From UBA6136 sp044350805 (lineage in GTDB: Bacteria > Pseudomonadota > Gammaproteobacteria > Methylococcales > Methylococcaceae): a DNA stretch of 64,000 nt. Location: NCBI GenBank assembly GCA_044350805.1, contig JBILGU010000008.1, positions 62,001 through 126,000 of the forward strand, written 5' to 3'. Numbering within the stretch: the first letter of the stretch is position 1; each line of letters begins with the position of its first letter. This document shows, in pieces, positions 19,422-27,696 of this stretch. The notes beneath the pieces are model-generated. The model was not told the origin of the DNA. It worked only from the letters and a program-made list of their open reading frames with translations, and did not search any database. The position numbers and the translations under genes are program-made.

Positions 19422-20003
19422 ATGAGCAACCTCCAGATTGCCAAAAGAGTATTTGCGGCTGCGGGCCTTCTTGCCGCGAGCTTGATGCCTATCACTGCGT
19501 GGTCACATGGTGGCGCAAGTGTTGACACTGACCAGTGCCGCGTGATGGTCGGCTCTCAGTTGGTGCATTTCACCGCTTACCAACCCCAACTGACTGGCAC
19601 CACTGAATACTGTAACAACATCCCGGAATTGGGCCAGTCAACGATCGTTTTCGACTACGAAGGCAAGGCGCTTCGTGAAATGACGGTCGAATTTGAAATT
19701 ACCAAGGAGCCAGAAGGAACCCGGTTCTACTACGAACCGCCGGCGACCCACTCCAAGGGAACATTCAACACGACATTGAACTTCACAGATCCTGGAAAGT
19801 ATCTGGTTCACGTGACGCTCGTGAATGAAAATAAGAAAGTGGACGCACACATTCCGTTCACTGTAGGTCGTGGTGCAGCTGGCATCCCCACCAGCACCAT
19901 CGTTGTCGTCCTGACGCTTCTGGTCGCAGGCCTTTACATCCTTTACCTGTCTAACGCCGGGTTCAAGGGTGTTGTGGATAAGTTCCTTAAAAAGTCTGCC
20001 TAA
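19422..20003 (+). CDS. Exported, C-terminally anchored protein of the copper operon
   Basis: A 193-residue protein with a cleavable signal peptide (about residues 1-31, ending near AWS). Its beta-rich periplasmic domain has two cysteines, and a C-terminal transmembrane helix (TIVVVLTLLVAGLYILYLS) precedes a short basic tail. The ATG at 19422 has GAGGGAAC upstream; the longer frame from 19407 does not. I do not recognise a named family. The fold could be cupredoxin- or FixH-like, but no clear copper ligands are visible beyond the HGG after the signal site. Its place ahead of two copper proteins suggests a partner role. Confidence 0.7.
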   Translation: MSNLQIAKRVFAAAGLLAASLMPITAWSHGGASVDTDQCRVMVGSQLVHFTAYQPQLTGTTEYCNNIPELGQSTIVFDYEGKALREMTVEFEITKEPEGTRFYYEPPATHSKGTFNTTLNFTDPGKYLVHVTLVNENKKVDAHIPFTVGRGAAGIPTSTIVVVLTLLVAGLYILYLSNAGFKGVVDKFLKKSA

Positions 20004-20034
20004 CCGATACCTGCCGCTCTAGGGCGGCAACCAG

Positions 20035-20069
20035 AACGCCAGGTCACGGTTAGTCTGTGCCCTGGCGTT
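20035..20069 (+). terminator. Attenuator hairpin inside the copper operon
   Basis: AACGCCAGG (20035-20043) pairs perfectly with CCTGGCGTT (20061-20069) around a 17-base loop. The T-run after it is short. It lies between the first and second copper operon genes. A partial terminator here would make the first product more abundant than the oxidase. A smaller hairpin, GCCGC paired with GCGGC, lies just before it. Confidence 0.55.
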
Positions 20070-20093
20070 TTGCCTATCATGGAATCGAAAAAC

Positions 20094-21836
20094 ATGCCGA
20101 GACATCAACTCGCACTTATCACCGCTCTGCTCCTTCCGTTCTACGCGCTGGATGCGGGTGCCGTATTTACCGCACCCACCACGGCGAAAGTAGCTACCGG
20201 GCAGGCCGAACCTTTCTGTAATAGTGGCGCACCCCCCGAATGGCGCAAGGCTCAGGAGGTTGAGGGTGTCTGGATGCAGGAGTCTCGCGTTTGTAACCCT
20301 GACAATCCCAATGACATTGCGGCATTTGTGAAGGGAACAAACAACATTTCAATGCAGACCTTGATGGATACGTCGAATCTTGCGGCGGATGCCATCACGG
20401 CGACCAATGACCTTGATGGAGACGGTGACCCCGATCACTACATCATCAAGCTTGAAATCATGGAAGTGAATGGCCATTCGCCTGATTTTCCGGGTGTCGT
20501 GCCTACCTTCGATATTGCACCGGGAATACAGCCAAGTTTCTGGGTGTTTGTACCCAAGAACCGGGACATGTCGACGCGGAGTTTTGCGAGCGGAGAAGCA
20601 AATCCCCTCCTCCGCATGCCTTCCCCTCCCATTCGTGTTGAACAGGGGGATGTGGTTTGGCTCGTTGTTGAAAACTCCCATTACTTCCCACACTCGATCC
20701 ACCTTCATGGTGTGGACCACCCCTTCATGGATCATGCAGGTGAAGGTAACGACGGGGTCGGTCAGACCAGCTCAATGGACATCATGCCGGGCCAGAGCAA
20801 GACCTATGTGATCAAGCCGCGGCAACCGGGCACCATGTACTACCACTGTCATGTTCAGCCCCATACCCACATCGCGATGGGACTAGCCGGGATGTTCATT
20901 GTTGAAGAAAACCGTCCCAACAATTGGCCCCAAGTATTCAATGTCGGCGCAGGTCAAGTTCGGCATCCCTCGGTTTCTGTTCTCGAACAATACAAACAGG
21001 AATACGACCTCCATTATCAATCCGTGGATAAGGAGCTTCACCAGATTACTCAGTCGGCTAATGACGTTCGTCTAATCGCAAAGAAGATGAACCAGGAGTA
21101 CGACATCACCGACTCCACGGATGATTATTTTCTCCTCAACGGTCGGGCTTTCCCTTACACCCTTCGCGAATCCCTGATCGTTATCGGACCGAACGAAAAG
21201 ACCAAGATCCGTATTCTCAATGGTCATCAAGATCCGATGGCTCTTCATATTCACGGACACAAGGCGACTGAAACCCATTATGACGGCGTTCAGCATAACC
21301 CTGCTGCTCAGGTAACGCGTGATGTGTACGCGCTAGCACCGGCACAGCGCCTAGATTTGGCCCTGGATTCTACGAACGACGGACTGCATAGTTTTGGATC
21401 GGGTCTGTGGATGTTCCATGATCACACGGAGCGTGCCTTCACGACCAACGGTCAGGGCGAAGGCGGAAGTATTAGCCTCCTTGCCTACAAGGATTTCGTC
21501 GATGAAAACGGAAATCTGAAGGTTTCCCACTCGATGGATCTCAAACCATATTTCACCCGTGAATTCTGGGAGAGAAAAATCCCCGTCTGGCAGGATTTTA
21601 TGGATGACTGGGGCAGCCTTGGGGCGCCAGCCGGTACGATGGACACCAAACCTGGAATCAACGCTGGAGCAACAGAAGCCTCAGCACAAGCCGCCGCTTC
21701 AGGGATTGGCGGAGATGGTACCGGGGGTGGGTTACTGGGCGGTCTGGGGTTGGGTGTGGCTCTTTACTTTGCCTATCAGCATCGTGATCGCCTGATCAAC
21801 CAAGTTAAATCGCTGCTTCCCAAATCAAAAGGATGA
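20094..21836 (+). CDS. Multicopper oxidase with C-terminal membrane anchor
   Basis: A 580-residue exported oxidase counted from the ATG at 20094, which has GGAA nine bases upstream and begins the signal peptide MPRHQLALITALL; starts at 20070 (TTG) or 20079 are possible. The N-terminal cupredoxin half carries HLHG (about 203-206), then HCHVQPHTHIAM (about 251-262), with Cys, His and Met suited to a type 1 copper. The C-terminal half has HIHGH (385-389) and HDH (442-444) but no cysteine, so only trinuclear-cluster ligands. This resembles two-domain type C oxidases, here enlarged. A glycine-rich linker and a hydrophobic helix end the protein. Substrate unknown. Confidence 0.88.
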   Translation: MPRHQLALITALLLPFYALDAGAVFTAPTTAKVATGQAEPFCNSGAPPEWRKAQEVEGVWMQESRVCNPDNPNDIAAFVKGTNNISMQTLMDTSNLAADAITATNDLDGDGDPDHYIIKLEIMEVNGHSPDFPGVVPTFDIAPGIQPSFWVFVPKNRDMSTRSFASGEANPLLRMPSPPIRVEQGDVVWLVVENSHYFPHSIHLHGVDHPFMDHAGEGNDGVGQTSSMDIMPGQSKTYVIKPRQPGTMYYHCHVQPHTHIAMGLAGMFIVEENRPNNWPQVFNVGAGQVRHPSVSVLEQYKQEYDLHYQSVDKELHQITQSANDVRLIAKKMNQEYDITDSTDDYFLLNGRAFPYTLRESLIVIGPNEKTKIRILNGHQDPMALHIHGHKATETHYDGVQHNPAAQVTRDVYALAPAQRLDLALDSTNDGLHSFGSGLWMFHDHTERAFTTNGQGEGGSISLLAYKDFVDENGNLKVSHSMDLKPYFTREFWERKIPVWQDFMDDWGSLGAPAGTMDTKPGINAGATEASAQAAASGIGGDGTGGGLLGGLGLGVALYFAYQHRDRLINQVKSLLPKSKG

Positions 21837-21847
21837 GGGTGCCAAAA

Positions 21848-22720
21848 ATGAACAGTAAGTTAAAAGTATTTTTCGGTGTCGTCCTTTGGGCGCTCTCCGT
21901 GCCGGTGATGGCTGCGAAGGCAGACGTGATTATTGATCACACCGGTAAGTTGATGGATCACGGCGATGGCCATCTCATGAACATGGAAGGCGCCATGATC
22001 ATGGGGCAAAACAAAGACAAGCTGCCACCCGGGTGCAGCAGTATCAGCGAAGAACGAAGCATTGAAGTCCATGCAGGACACGAATATGCCCGGCAATTCC
22101 CTGGGACGATGTTCGGTTTTTCCTCCCATGAATGGCGAGTCAAGCCCTGTTCCAAACTCACAGTCACTTTGGTCAACGAAGATCGCATCCGCCACCAATG
22201 GATGATGCATGGTCTACCTAAGTTCATGTACGACAAGGGAATGTTCCATCTTGAGGTCACGGGACCTGGAAAGATCACTGGCACCATGATCCTGCCTGCT
22301 GAAGATAAAACCTACATGGTTCACTGCGACATCGCTCAGCATATGGAAAAGGGCATGAAGGCACAGCTGGTCGTCGGAAATGGGAGCTCACCCTTCCCAA
22401 GTATTCCCGGTGTGACGGATCTGGCCATTCCGGATGACTATGGTCCCAAGGTAGCAGATTCGGTCAAGCTGCCGACGGCTGTGGCTTCTTCATCCGCGGC
22501 AGCGAATGGCCCTTCCTCAGGATCCGGTAATGCCGTTTTCCTTCTTGGCGTCATTATTGGCGCGGTGGGAACCCCCTTCGGCTTGACCTACTATCGCAAG
22601 CGATTTGAAGGGATGACGCGCGATGAAATCATTCATCATCTCCTCAACAGCTCAAAATCGACCTTCGACAAGCTGTTGGGGTTGATCATGACTGTGATCG
22701 CCAAATTCAGTCGCAAATAG
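21848..22720 (+). CDS. Membrane-anchored type 1 cupredoxin
   Basis: A 290-residue exported blue-copper protein. The signal peptide covers residues 1-23. A His/Met-rich stretch follows (MDHGDGHLMNMEGAMIMG), then a cupredoxin domain. Likely type 1 ligands are H116 (RHQW), C160, H165 and M170 (VHCDIAQHMEKGM). A C-terminal hydrophobic segment around residues 225-245 and an amphipathic tail follow. The ATG at 21848 has GAGGG eight bases upstream; an ATG at 21833 overlaps the oxidase stop and is less likely. It may carry electrons to or from the oxidase. Confidence 0.85.
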   Translation: MNSKLKVFFGVVLWALSVPVMAAKADVIIDHTGKLMDHGDGHLMNMEGAMIMGQNKDKLPPGCSSISEERSIEVHAGHEYARQFPGTMFGFSSHEWRVKPCSKLTVTLVNEDRIRHQWMMHGLPKFMYDKGMFHLEVTGPGKITGTMILPAEDKTYMVHCDIAQHMEKGMKAQLVVGNGSSPFPSIPGVTDLAIPDDYGPKVADSVKLPTAVASSSAAANGPSSGSGNAVFLLGVIIGAVGTPFGLTYYRKRFEGMTRDEIIHHLLNSSKSTFDKLLGLIMTVIAKFSRK

Positions 22721-22752
22721 CGTTTCTTTCCGCCCTACATCCATGACTCATA

Positions 22753-22793
22753 ATGGTGCACATGTTGCACCATTATTTGTCTTTGGTGCACCC
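22753..22793 (+). promoter_or_regulatory. GGTGCA/TGCACC repeats, candidate NtrC-type enhancer sites
   Basis: Three half-sites lie upstream of amt: GGTGCA at 22755-22760, TGCACC at 22766-22771 and GGTGCA at 22785-22790. The half-site matches the NtrC recognition half-site, but orientation and spacing differ from the E. coli consensus. Position about 90 bases upstream of a sigma-54-like promoter suits an enhancer. Confidence 0.5.
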
Positions 22794-22854
22794 ATCCTGC
22801 CTCCCTTTCTTGGGGCGAACGCCCGAATAATGCGCATTTGTTGATTTTCTGGTT

Positions 22855-22873
22855 TTAGGCCCGTTTTTTGCTC
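22855..22873 (+). promoter_or_regulatory. Sigma-54-type promoter of amt
   Basis: GG at 22858-22859 and GC at 22870-22871 are separated by exactly ten bases. The flanks AGGCCCG and TTGCT fit the -24 (TGGCACG) and -12 (TTGCW) elements. The predicted start is about 25 bases before the amt ATG. With the upstream GGTGCA repeats this suggests nitrogen control. Confidence 0.6.
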
Positions 22874-22908
22874 ACTGTCTTGGATCCTTGACCCAAGAGC
22901 AATAAAAA

Positions 22909-24111
22909 ATGGAAGCGATGACTAAAAGCCAGGATGTTCTGTTCATTCTTCTCGGTGCGATCATGGTTCTTGCCATGCATGCGGGATTTGCATTTCTTGA
23001 AGTGGGTACTGTCCGTAGAAAAAATCAGGTCAATGCACTGGTTAAGATCTTGACTGATTTTGCTGTATCAACAATCGCCTACTTTTTTATTGGTTATTAC
23101 ATCGCCTATGGCATCACTTTCTTTCAAGGTGCGGTTCAATTAACCGCCGAGAGCGGTTACGGTCTGGTCAAGTTCTTTTTCCTCCTGACTTTCGCAGCGG
23201 CGATTCCAGCCATCATTTCCGGTGGTATCGCGGAACGGGCCCGCTTCAACCCGCAGTTGGCTGCGACCTTCCTTCTGGTCGGATTTATCTATCCCTTTTT
23301 TGAAGGCATCGCTTGGAATAATCACTATGGCATTCAGGCGTGGTTTGAGGCCCAGTTTGGTGCGCCTTTCCATGATTTTGCGGGTTCCGTTGTGGTGCAT
23401 GCCATGGGGGGCTGGGTGGCTCTGGTTGCCGTGATCCTGATGGGGCCCAGAAGTGGTCGTTATTCAAAATCTGGCGGTATTGCTGCGCATCCGCCCTCCA
23501 GTATCCCGTTCCTCGCTTTGGGGGCTTGGGTGCTGACTGTCGGATGGTTTGGTTTTAATGTCATGTCTGCACAGACCTTGAATGCGGTGAGCGGGCTGGT
23601 TGCCGTCAATTCATTGATGGCCATGGTAGGTGGCACGCTTTCGGCCATGATTGCAGGCCGGAATGACCCAGGGTTTGTCCATAACGGTCCTCTCGCCGGT
23701 TTAGTTGCGGTATGCGCAGGATCTGATGTGATGCATCCGATTGGCGCCCTGGTCCTCGGTGTGATCGCAGGATGGATGTTCGTGACGATGTTCACCCTGA
23801 CTCAGAACCGTTGGAAGATCGACGATGTCCTGGGCGTTTGGCCCTTGCACGGACTCTGCGGTGCCCTTGGGGGGGTTGCCGCGGGTGTTCTGGGGCTTCC
23901 GTCTCTCGGTGGGCTTGGTAAGGTTGCCTTCTGGTCACAGCTGCTCGGTACTGGCCTTGCCATCGTCATAGCAATCATTGGCGGTCTGCTGACCTACGGG
24001 GTGATCAAGCTCATGGTTGGCCTTCGTCTCGATCGTGAAGAAGAATTCAATGGCGCAGATCTTACGATCCACCAAATTGGAGCAACCTCGGATACCGATA
24101 CTGGTTGGTGA
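22909..24111 (+). CDS. amt: Ammonium transporter
   Basis: A 400-residue Amt/Rh-family channel that admits ammonium across the inner membrane. Eleven hydrophobic helices are visible. The segments FDFAGS-like HDFAGSVVVHAMGGWVALV and WPLHGLCGALGG carry the twin pore histidines of the family. No glnK follows. A second ATG at 22918 is possible but has poor spacing from any ribosome binding site. It follows the copper operon by 188 bases and has its own promoter elements. Confidence 0.95.
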   Translation: MEAMTKSQDVLFILLGAIMVLAMHAGFAFLEVGTVRRKNQVNALVKILTDFAVSTIAYFFIGYYIAYGITFFQGAVQLTAESGYGLVKFFFLLTFAAAIPAIISGGIAERARFNPQLAATFLLVGFIYPFFEGIAWNNHYGIQAWFEAQFGAPFHDFAGSVVVHAMGGWVALVAVILMGPRSGRYSKSGGIAAHPPSSIPFLALGAWVLTVGWFGFNVMSAQTLNAVSGLVAVNSLMAMVGGTLSAMIAGRNDPGFVHNGPLAGLVAVCAGSDVMHPIGALVLGVIAGWMFVTMFTLTQNRWKIDDVLGVWPLHGLCGALGGVAAGVLGLPSLGGLGKVAFWSQLLGTGLAIVIAIIGGLLTYGVIKLMVGLRLDREEEFNGADLTIHQIGATSDTDTGW

Positions 24112-24119
24112 TTTCAAGG

Positions 24120-24143
24120 GGCGCCGGTCCCTTTTCCGGCGCC
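24120..24143 (+). terminator. Terminator after amt
   Basis: GGCGCCGG (24120-24127) pairs perfectly with CCGGCGCC (24136-24143) around an eight-base loop. The stem is strong, though the downstream T-run is interrupted. It separates amt from the transporter gene at 24228. Confidence 0.6.
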
Positions 24144-24227
24144 GCCCTCTGGCTTAATTTTCACTCAATGGAACCTGACCAGTGGAGTTCGATACAATCG
24201 GAACTGGTTTTCTTTTATTGAGCTCTC

Positions 24228-25886
24228 ATGCGCATCCACCGCGACTCCAAAAGCCCTCCCTCGCCGTTTTCTCTGTTCCAATGGCTTGATCGTCATTTTC
24301 TGGAATTAGCTCGAGAGCTCCGGCTGAGCTATCTGCCGCCCCTGATGGTTTATCTGGCGGCGGGCATTTCGGGTCTGACCGGCATCGTTGGAACCTTTTT
24401 TGTCAAAGAATATCTTGGGTTATCGGCTGAATTTCTGGCAGGACTCGCCTTCTGGGCCATGCTGCCCTGGACACTCAAACTACCCATTGGGCACCTGGTT
24501 GATCTGATATGGCGTTATAAGGGGCTTCTGGTCATTCTGGGGGCCAGCATGATCGCGGTGAGCCTTGGCATCATGGTCGGACTTCTGGCGGATCGACCGC
24601 TGATGGAGAGCTACTTTCCAGCGGGGACCTGGTATGTCGTCAGCGTGCTTCTGGCACCAGTCGGTTACGTCATCCAAGATGTAGTTGCCGATGCGATGAC
24701 CGTCGAAGCCGTTCCAGGGACCAATCCTGAGGGACGCATCCTCACTGATGCCCAGCAGCGCCTGATGCATTCGACCATGCAGACACTCGGTCGCGTCTCA
24801 ACAATTGTGGGTAGCCTGGTCGTGGCTCTCGTCAACGTTTACATGTTTGCTGGCGTTGAAGGGCTTCATGAGCTTGAGAAAGTTGGGATTTATCTGCGCC
24901 TCTATCAAATGGCGCTTTGCATCCCTGTGATCTCATGTCTGGGCGTGATTCTGGCTGTAACGCTTCGCTATCGCTATCGTCGTCAATTGGTTCGTCTAGG
25001 CTATACCCGGCATGAGATCGAGTCGTTGATGCGCGAACCTCTGACCTCGACGCGACCGAATTGGTGGATACTTGTCGGTGGCCTTCTTTTTGCCATGGCC
25101 TCAATTGGCATAGGCGTCGCAAATTTCAGCTATGGCCAGGAACTGATATTCCTGGTTTCATCCACCGTGATCATTGCCTTGATGATTCGCATTTCCCGGG
25201 AAATGCAAACGGATGCAAGGAATGTCCTGGTCGGGACGGCTATTCTCATTTTCTTCTTTCGCGCAGTGCCCTCCCCTGGCCCTGGATCCAGCTGGTGGAT
25301 GATCGACTCTCTCGGTTTTGATCAGTCCTTCATGGCCCGTCTCTCTCTCATTGGCAGTGTTTTGAGTCTGGGTGGACTTTTCCTGTTCAGGCGGCAAATG
25401 GCTGAAAAGCCCGTCTCCTCGATCGTGGGTTTTCTAACGATCGTCGGAACTGTGTTGTCGATTCCAACCATTGCCATGTATTACGGCATTCACCACTGGA
25501 CAGCGATGATGACCAACGGTGTGGTTGACGCAAGGTTCATTGCAATTGTCGATACAGCCCTTGAGTCACCCTTGGGTCAGATTGCGATGGTTCCGATGCT
25601 GGCGTGGATTGCTCACTCGGCGCCCACCCATCTTAAGGCCACATTCTTTGCGGTCATGGCTTCGTTTACTAATCTCTCATTGGCTTTAAGTCAGCTTCTG
25701 ACCAAGTATCTGAACAAAATGTATGTCGTGACCCGAGAAGTCCGCGATCCGGTCAGTGGACTTGAAACCATGCCCGCTAACTACCAGGATCTCGGTCACT
25801 TACTCATTGTCTCAACCTTACTTGGACTCCTGATTCCTTTTACGGCTATCTGGATTGTGCGTCGCTTCCGTCTGCCTAGCGTATGA
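24228..25886 (+). CDS. BT1-type major facilitator transporter
   Basis: A 552-residue inner-membrane protein with about twelve helices. The N-terminal part (FFVKEYLGLSAEFLAGLAFW, then MLPWTLKLPIGHLVDLI) follows the folate-biopterin transporter (BT1) pattern, a branch of the major facilitator superfamily also found in cyanobacteria and proteobacteria. VIQDVVADAMTVEAVP in helix 4-5 is also typical. The substrate cannot be read from sequence. Its stop overlaps the start of a dynamin-like GTPase gene (ATGA). Confidence 0.75.
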   Translation: MRIHRDSKSPPSPFSLFQWLDRHFLELARELRLSYLPPLMVYLAAGISGLTGIVGTFFVKEYLGLSAEFLAGLAFWAMLPWTLKLPIGHLVDLIWRYKGLLVILGASMIAVSLGIMVGLLADRPLMESYFPAGTWYVVSVLLAPVGYVIQDVVADAMTVEAVPGTNPEGRILTDAQQRLMHSTMQTLGRVSTIVGSLVVALVNVYMFAGVEGLHELEKVGIYLRLYQMALCIPVISCLGVILAVTLRYRYRRQLVRLGYTRHEIESLMREPLTSTRPNWWILVGGLLFAMASIGIGVANFSYGQELIFLVSSTVIIALMIRISREMQTDARNVLVGTAILIFFFRAVPSPGPGSSWWMIDSLGFDQSFMARLSLIGSVLSLGGLFLFRRQMAEKPVSSIVGFLTIVGTVLSIPTIAMYYGIHHWTAMMTNGVVDARFIAIVDTALESPLGQIAMVPMLAWIAHSAPTHLKATFFAVMASFTNLSLALSQLLTKYLNKMYVVTREVRDPVSGLETMPANYQDLGHLLIVSTLLGLLIPFTAIWIVRRFRLPSV

Positions 25887-27694
25887 GTTCAACCGGTTCC
25901 CGGAATGCCATCGTGTACAATCCTGAAAGGTCTTCAACGGATTCAGGCCGGTTCACTTCCATGCTTTCATTTCTTCGTCTTCTGCGGCAGCGCTACACGA
26001 AGGCAGTCGAACAGGCGGGAGACCGTGACCCTGAAATTCAATCTGCCTACCCTTCCCTGCTGCAAAGTCTGACGCTTGCAGAATCCTCCCTTCACAGGGA
26101 ATCACTTCAGCTGATCGGCCCTTCTGAGCCCCTGCATCTCGGCGTTTTTGGTCCAACGCAATCCGGCAAAAGCTCGCTGATCAACTGGCTCACGGGACTG
26201 CCATTAGCCGTTCCAAGTCCGTTGGCGGGGTTTACTGTCCATCCCCAGGGGTTCTCAGCTCCCCGATCGCCCGGATGGCTGGATCGTTTGGGGCTCTATT
26301 TCGAAGGTTCTCGACGACTGTCTTCAAGATCACTTGATGCTTCCGAACTCCATGCGTTTGGTTTCGATGTTTCAGAGGCCAGTCGGTTACCCGACTTCCT
26401 GAATGGAGTCATTCTGTGGGATACCCCTGATTTTGACTCCGTGGCTTCGAACCGATACCAAGATGCCGTTCTTCGGATCGCTGCGCTGGTCGATGTGGTG
26501 GTTCTCATTGTCAGCAAGGATAAATACGGTGATCTGACCGTCTGGGAATTCCTCCGACTGATCGAGCCTTTGGCTCAACCCACCCTCCTGGTGGTCAACA
26601 AATCAGATCCTGAATCCGAGGCCGCCCTCCTGGCGTCGATACAAACGAAATGGGCAAGTTTCAGAAAGGACCCACTGCCAGAGATCGTCTCTGTTCCCTA
26701 CCGTCGAGACTCGGCCGAAAGTGCTATGCATGAGACGATGGCGCCTCGCCTGCAACCTAAAATCAGGCAGCTTCTAGCGCTCTCGACCCGTCGCGAGGGA
26801 GCTGCGCATCGATTGATCGAAACCCACTGGAACGCATGGATTCAACCTGTTCAAGCCGAACACATGCTCAGCCATCAGTGGCGGGAACGACTCGATGCAC
26901 TTTTATCCGAGTGTATGGAACGTTATCAACGCGATTATCTGAATCATCCCAATCACTATGAAACTTTCCAGCGCGCGCTGGCTGAGCTATTGACCTTGCT
27001 TGAGGTTCCGGGCATTGGTAGTGCGCTTCATGCCGCCCGTCGTGTGGTGACCTGGCCCATGCGCCAATTGACCCGCCTTGGACGTGCAGCCAGCGGAAGG
27101 GAGACGAATGTGGATGGCGTCGAGCGGGCCGTCCTCCATCAGCTGGCGCAGCATGCGCTGATCCAGCTTTCCGAAGAGTTAATGCTTGAACCGGGACGTG
27201 ACATTGCCGAACAACGGTGGCGCGGCTGTGTGGGTCAACTTCTGAGTAGCCGAAGATCGCAACTTTTAGGCCGTTTTGATCAGGCCGCTCAGGACTATGT
27301 GATCCAGTTTCGCCCTGAGATTGAATCGACCGCCCGCAGCCTTTATGCCCATCTGGAAGAACATCCGGTCGTCCTCAATAGTCTCCGGGCAACACGTGTC
27401 ACGACGGATGCTGCTGCGTTGGGTGTTGCTCTTCACACGGGCGGCATCGGGGTTCAGGATTTTGTGATTGCGCCCGCAATTCTCTCGATGACATCGATTC
27501 TTGCTGAAAGCGCCCTTGGCCACTTCATGAACCGAGCGCAGGAGCAACTCAAGCGTAAACAAATGGATGCCGTACACGCCTTGTTTGAGCGAGCGCTCTG
27601 TGGACCTTTGGCGACCATTCCTGAGGCCATTGATCCTGGCCTTCGGATCGGGATTACCCCAGAACAGCTTGAAAATGCGACTTCTCTGAGGTAA
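25883..27694 (+). CDS. Dynamin-like GTPase, first of a tandem pair
   Basis: A 603-residue GTPase. G1 GPTQSGKSS is at residues 90-98, G3 DTPD at 180-183 and G4 NKSD at 239-242. Long helical regions (about 290-580) follow, with weakly hydrophobic stretches near 495-540 that could insert in a membrane. The architecture fits bacterial dynamin-like or YfjP-type GTPases that act on membranes. It is coupled to the transporter upstream and separated from the second GTPase by two bases. Confidence 0.75.
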   Translation: MSSTGSRNAIVYNPERSSTDSGRFTSMLSFLRLLRQRYTKAVEQAGDRDPEIQSAYPSLLQSLTLAESSLHRESLQLIGPSEPLHLGVFGPTQSGKSSLINWLTGLPLAVPSPLAGFTVHPQGFSAPRSPGWLDRLGLYFEGSRRLSSRSLDASELHAFGFDVSEASRLPDFLNGVILWDTPDFDSVASNRYQDAVLRIAALVDVVVLIVSKDKYGDLTVWEFLRLIEPLAQPTLLVVNKSDPESEAALLASIQTKWASFRKDPLPEIVSVPYRRDSAESAMHETMAPRLQPKIRQLLALSTRREGAAHRLIETHWNAWIQPVQAEHMLSHQWRERLDALLSECMERYQRDYLNHPNHYETFQRALAELLTLLEVPGIGSALHAARRVVTWPMRQLTRLGRAASGRETNVDGVERAVLHQLAQHALIQLSEELMLEPGRDIAEQRWRGCVGQLLSSRRSQLLGRFDQAAQDYVIQFRPEIESTARSLYAHLEEHPVVLNSLRATRVTTDAAALGVALHTGGIGVQDFVIAPAILSMTSILAESALGHFMNRAQEQLKRKQMDAVHALFERALCGPLATIPEAIDPGLRIGITPEQLENATSLR

Positions 27695-27696
27695 GC

